Assembly (NCBI RefSeq): GCF_011516765.1
Contig: NZ_JAAABN010000001.1
Coordinates: 62,001-126,000, forward strand
From: Acetobacter sicerae
GTDB taxonomy: Bacteria > Pseudomonadota > Alphaproteobacteria > Acetobacterales > Acetobacteraceae
Length of the DNA stretch: 64,000 nt
Direction of reading: 5' to 3'
Shown here: positions 62,212 to 64,000 of the stretch, one piece after another
How the letters are laid out: each line of letters opens with the position of its first letter
How positions within the stretch are numbered: position 1 is the stretch's first letter
Translations under genes and position numbers: made by a program
The notes under the pieces: generated by a model
The model's database searches: none
What the model was told of the DNA's origin: nothing
The model's input: the letters and a program-made list of their open reading frames with translations, nothing else

Positions 62212-63555
62212 ATGGCTGACCCGACCGTTTTCACCACCCCCGATCCCACTGTTCGCGAACTGCTGGCGACGCACTCGAACCTGTCGCTCGATGTGCGAAG
62301 TGGATTGATGCTGGATGGGGTGCCCCTGCAGGCGATTGCTGACGAGGTTGGCACGCCGTGCTGGGTCATGAGTGCTGACACGCTCAGAAAAAGAGCCACA
62401 AAACTCCAGAATGCGATGAAAGCGGCGGGATTGTCGGTTTCGGCCCATTTTGCGGTGAAATCGAACGACCACCTCGCCGTGCTGAGTATCGTGTCACAGG
62501 CAGGGATGGGCGCTGATGTTGTCAGCGGCGGGGAACTGATCAAGGCCCGAAAGGCTGGCATCCCGGCGTCGCGGATCGTGTTTTCCGGGGTTGGCAAAAC
62601 CGATGCCGAACTGAGGCTCGCTCTTCAGGAAGGCATTGCCCAGATCAATGTCGAAAGCGCTGAAGAGCTGGAGATCCTGTCCGGCGTGGCCTCGTCCATG
62701 GGGCGTGAGATCGACGTGGCTCTTCGTGTTAATCCTGACGTCGATGCGAAGACACACGCCAAGATCACCACGGGGGTTGCGGGCAACAAGTTCGGTATTC
62801 CGTATGATGAGGCTCTTGGGCTGTACCGTCTGGCTTCCGAGCTGCCCGGACTGAGGCCCGTTGGTTATGCCGTGCATATCGGCAGTCAGATTCTGACGAT
62901 GGAGCCTTATCGGGCGGCCTACGCCCGGATTGCGGAGCTTGTGCGCACCACACGTCAGGCTGGCCTGCCGGTGACGGTTGTTGATTGCGGCGGTGGTCTC
63001 GGCATCTGCTACCGCGATGAGGGCGAAGGCTCGCCTGAGGCGCTGGCCGGGGTGATCCGCTCAGAACTGGGCGACCTTGATGTGCGTCTGGCGATTGAAC
63101 CGGGACGGTGGATTGCGGCACCCGCTGGCGTGCTGCTGGCGAGCGTGATCCTGAGCAAGAAGGTCACGGATGGTTCGCCGTTCATCATTCTGGATGCGGC
63201 CATGAACGATCTGTTGAGGCCTTCCCTGTATGAAGCCTGGCATGGAATTCTGCCTCTCTCGGCGCATGACGCCGTTCTCGCTCCGGAAGAAGCCAGTGTC
63301 GTTGGACCGGTCTGCGAGACCGGTGACACATTCGCACAAGGCCGCAGTCTGCCGCCGTTACAGAGAGGGGCGCGGGTCGCCATCCTTGATACGGGTGCTT
63401 ATGGCGCCGTGATGAGTTCCACCTACAATGCCCGCCCGCTGGCTGCCGAGGTTCTGGTTGAAGGAGATCGCTGGTCAGTGATCCGGCCGCGTCAGAAGGT
63501 TGAAGACCTATGGGCGAGTGAAATCATGTCTGAAGGAATGCGTGTCGAGGCATGA
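62212..63555 (+). CDS. lysA: Diaminopimelate decarboxylase
   Basis: A 447-aa PLP enzyme that makes L-lysine from meso-diaminopimelate. The PLP lysine is in VSAHFAVKSNDHLAVL. Further marks are GADVVSGGELIKARKAGIP, GNKFGIPYDEA, VGYAVHIGSQILTMEPY, DCGGGLGICYRDEG, VGPVCETGDTFAQGR (substrate Cys) and DTGAYGAVMSSTYNARPLAAEVLV. Length is normal apart from about 15 extra N-terminal residues. The next gene overlaps its stop by 4 nt. Confidence 0.96.
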   Translation: MADPTVFTTPDPTVRELLATHSNLSLDVRSGLMLDGVPLQAIADEVGTPCWVMSADTLRKRATKLQNAMKAAGLSVSAHFAVKSNDHLAVLSIVSQAGMGADVVSGGELIKARKAGIPASRIVFSGVGKTDAELRLALQEGIAQINVESAEELEILSGVASSMGREIDVALRVNPDVDAKTHAKITTGVAGNKFGIPYDEALGLYRLASELPGLRPVGYAVHIGSQILTMEPYRAAYARIAELVRTTRQAGLPVTVVDCGGGLGICYRDEGEGSPEALAGVIRSELGDLDVRLAIEPGRWIAAPAGVLLASVILSKKVTDGSPFIILDAAMNDLLRPSLYEAWHGILPLSAHDAVLAPEEASVVGPVCETGDTFAQGRSLPPLQRGARVAILDTGAYGAVMSSTYNARPLAAEVLVEGDRWSVIRPRQKVEDLWASEIMSEGMRVEA

Positions 63556-64000
63556 GCATAGCCCCGCCGGAACAGATCAAAAACGCAGGTTTGCCTGACG
63601 AAACAAAGCGGGCGGCAGATCTCGCTGACGTGCGCAGGAAAGCGCATTCTGTTCTGGTGGTGGAAAGAGTTGCCGGTCTTCTCGCTCCCGCCGCTTCTGT
63701 CGCCGGTCTTTATTGTGTCGCCGGTTTTCTGCGTATTCCGCAGACCATGCCTGACTGGCTCCATGCGGTTGTCGAAGTTGGCAGTCTTGGAGCGGTCGTC
63801 TGGCTCGGACGGCGTAGGCTGAAGCAGTATATCCCGCCATCCCAGATGGAAGTGGATCGACGGATCGAGCAGGTGTCCGGCCTGCGTAACAGACCTTTGG
63901 GTTCCATGACGGATCGCTCGTCCGGGGTGGGATCAGACATCCTCTGGAGCGCTTATCAGGAGCGGTTGCTGAAATCGCTGGGGCCACTTCGCTCCGGTTG
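63552..64000 (+). CDS. DUF4175 / TIGR02302-family membrane protein (5' part)
   Basis: The ATG overlaps the lysA stop (ATGA) and the frame stays open to the window end (149 codons). Two hydrophobic stretches (residues about 44-62 and 68-88) are followed by MEVDRRIEQVSGLRNRPLGSM and a Trp-containing segment (ILWSAYQERLLKSLGPL). This is the N-terminal pattern of the large TIGR02302/DUF4175 proteins of alphaproteobacteria, often found downstream of lysA. The function of the family is unknown. The gene is cut only by the window edge. Confidence 0.8.
   Translation, partial: MSIAPPEQIKNAGLPDETKRAADLADVRRKAHSVLVVERVAGLLAPAASVAGLYCVAGFLRIPQTMPDWLHAVVEVGSLGAVVWLGRRRLKQYIPPSQMEVDRRIEQVSGLRNRPLGSMTDRSSGVGSDILWSAYQERLLKSLGPLRSG

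Noticed and set aside
1..64000. CRISPR array or rRNA operon
   Set aside because: No regularly spaced direct repeats and no rRNA-like sequence were found on reading the window.

Overview
The window looks like chromosomal DNA of an alphaproteobacterium, most likely an acetic acid bacterium (Acetobacteraceae). This is inferred from moderately high GC, dense operons with 4-nt ATGA overlaps, the alphaproteobacterial sets purMN-hda-ppk and lptFG-lptD-surA-rsmA, a mannitol dehydrogenase-family enzyme, and a type II secretion (T2SS) cluster of the kind described in Gluconacetobacter. Genus cannot be fixed from the sequence alone. There is no rRNA and no CRISPR array. One tRNA is present (tRNA-Gln, anticodon CUG).

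Layout. 1-2.4 kb: tail of an unknown gene, a terminator, a HAD hydrolase and, convergent, a long-chain polyol dehydrogenase. 2.4-9.2 kb: an AT-rich spacer, then a TetR regulator with a palindromic operator in its promoter, co-operonic with an RND tripartite efflux pump. 9.2-10.7 kb: accessory island made of a decayed IS1595/IS1016-type element, an AT-rich HNH nuclease gene and a second fragment of the same element's left end. 10.8-18 kb: purM-purN, Hda, polyphosphate kinase, an aldose-epimerase-like protein and MltG. 18-21.7 kb: two exported proteins (SYLF and an unrecognised one), a bile acid:sodium symporter-family transporter and a DsbA/FrnE oxidoreductase. 21.8-30.6 kb: T2SS genes in two opposed blocks (gspL-M-K and the prepilin peptidase on minus; gspE-F-H-I-J, a small ORF and a GspC-like protein on plus). 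No secretin (gspD) or major pseudopilin (gspG) is present. 30.7-34 kb: an exported phosphoesterase overlapping a di-haem cytochrome c peroxidase. 34-34.9 kb: a gene-poor stretch with inverted repeats, ending at tRNA-Gln. 35-39 kb: exopolyphosphatase, RlmE, a ferritin-like protein and a D-2-hydroxyacid dehydrogenase.

39-46 kb: the outer-membrane biogenesis operon lptF-lptG-lptD-surA-rsmA on minus, lacking the pdxA that often lies between surA and rsmA. 46-51 kb: a YtcA-HlyD-FUSC-TolC exporter operon matching E. coli ytcA-mdtNOP, then a DUF2254 membrane protein. 52.7-54.5 kb: rpsA with a strong terminator. 54.6-62.1 kb: three large glycosyltransferases with unusual accessory domains. 62.2-64 kb: lysA and the start of a DUF4175/TIGR02302 protein cut by the window end.

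How the parts fit: much of the window concerns the cell envelope (LPS transport, OMP folding, two tripartite exporters, T2SS, peptidoglycan lytic transglycosylase, glycan synthesis). Polyphosphate synthesis (ppk) and breakdown (ppx) genes are both here but about 20 kb apart. The most unusual features are the domain architectures of the glycosyltransferase trio, the split T2SS locus next to a likely exported phosphoesterase/peroxidase pair, and the IS-bracketed nuclease island.
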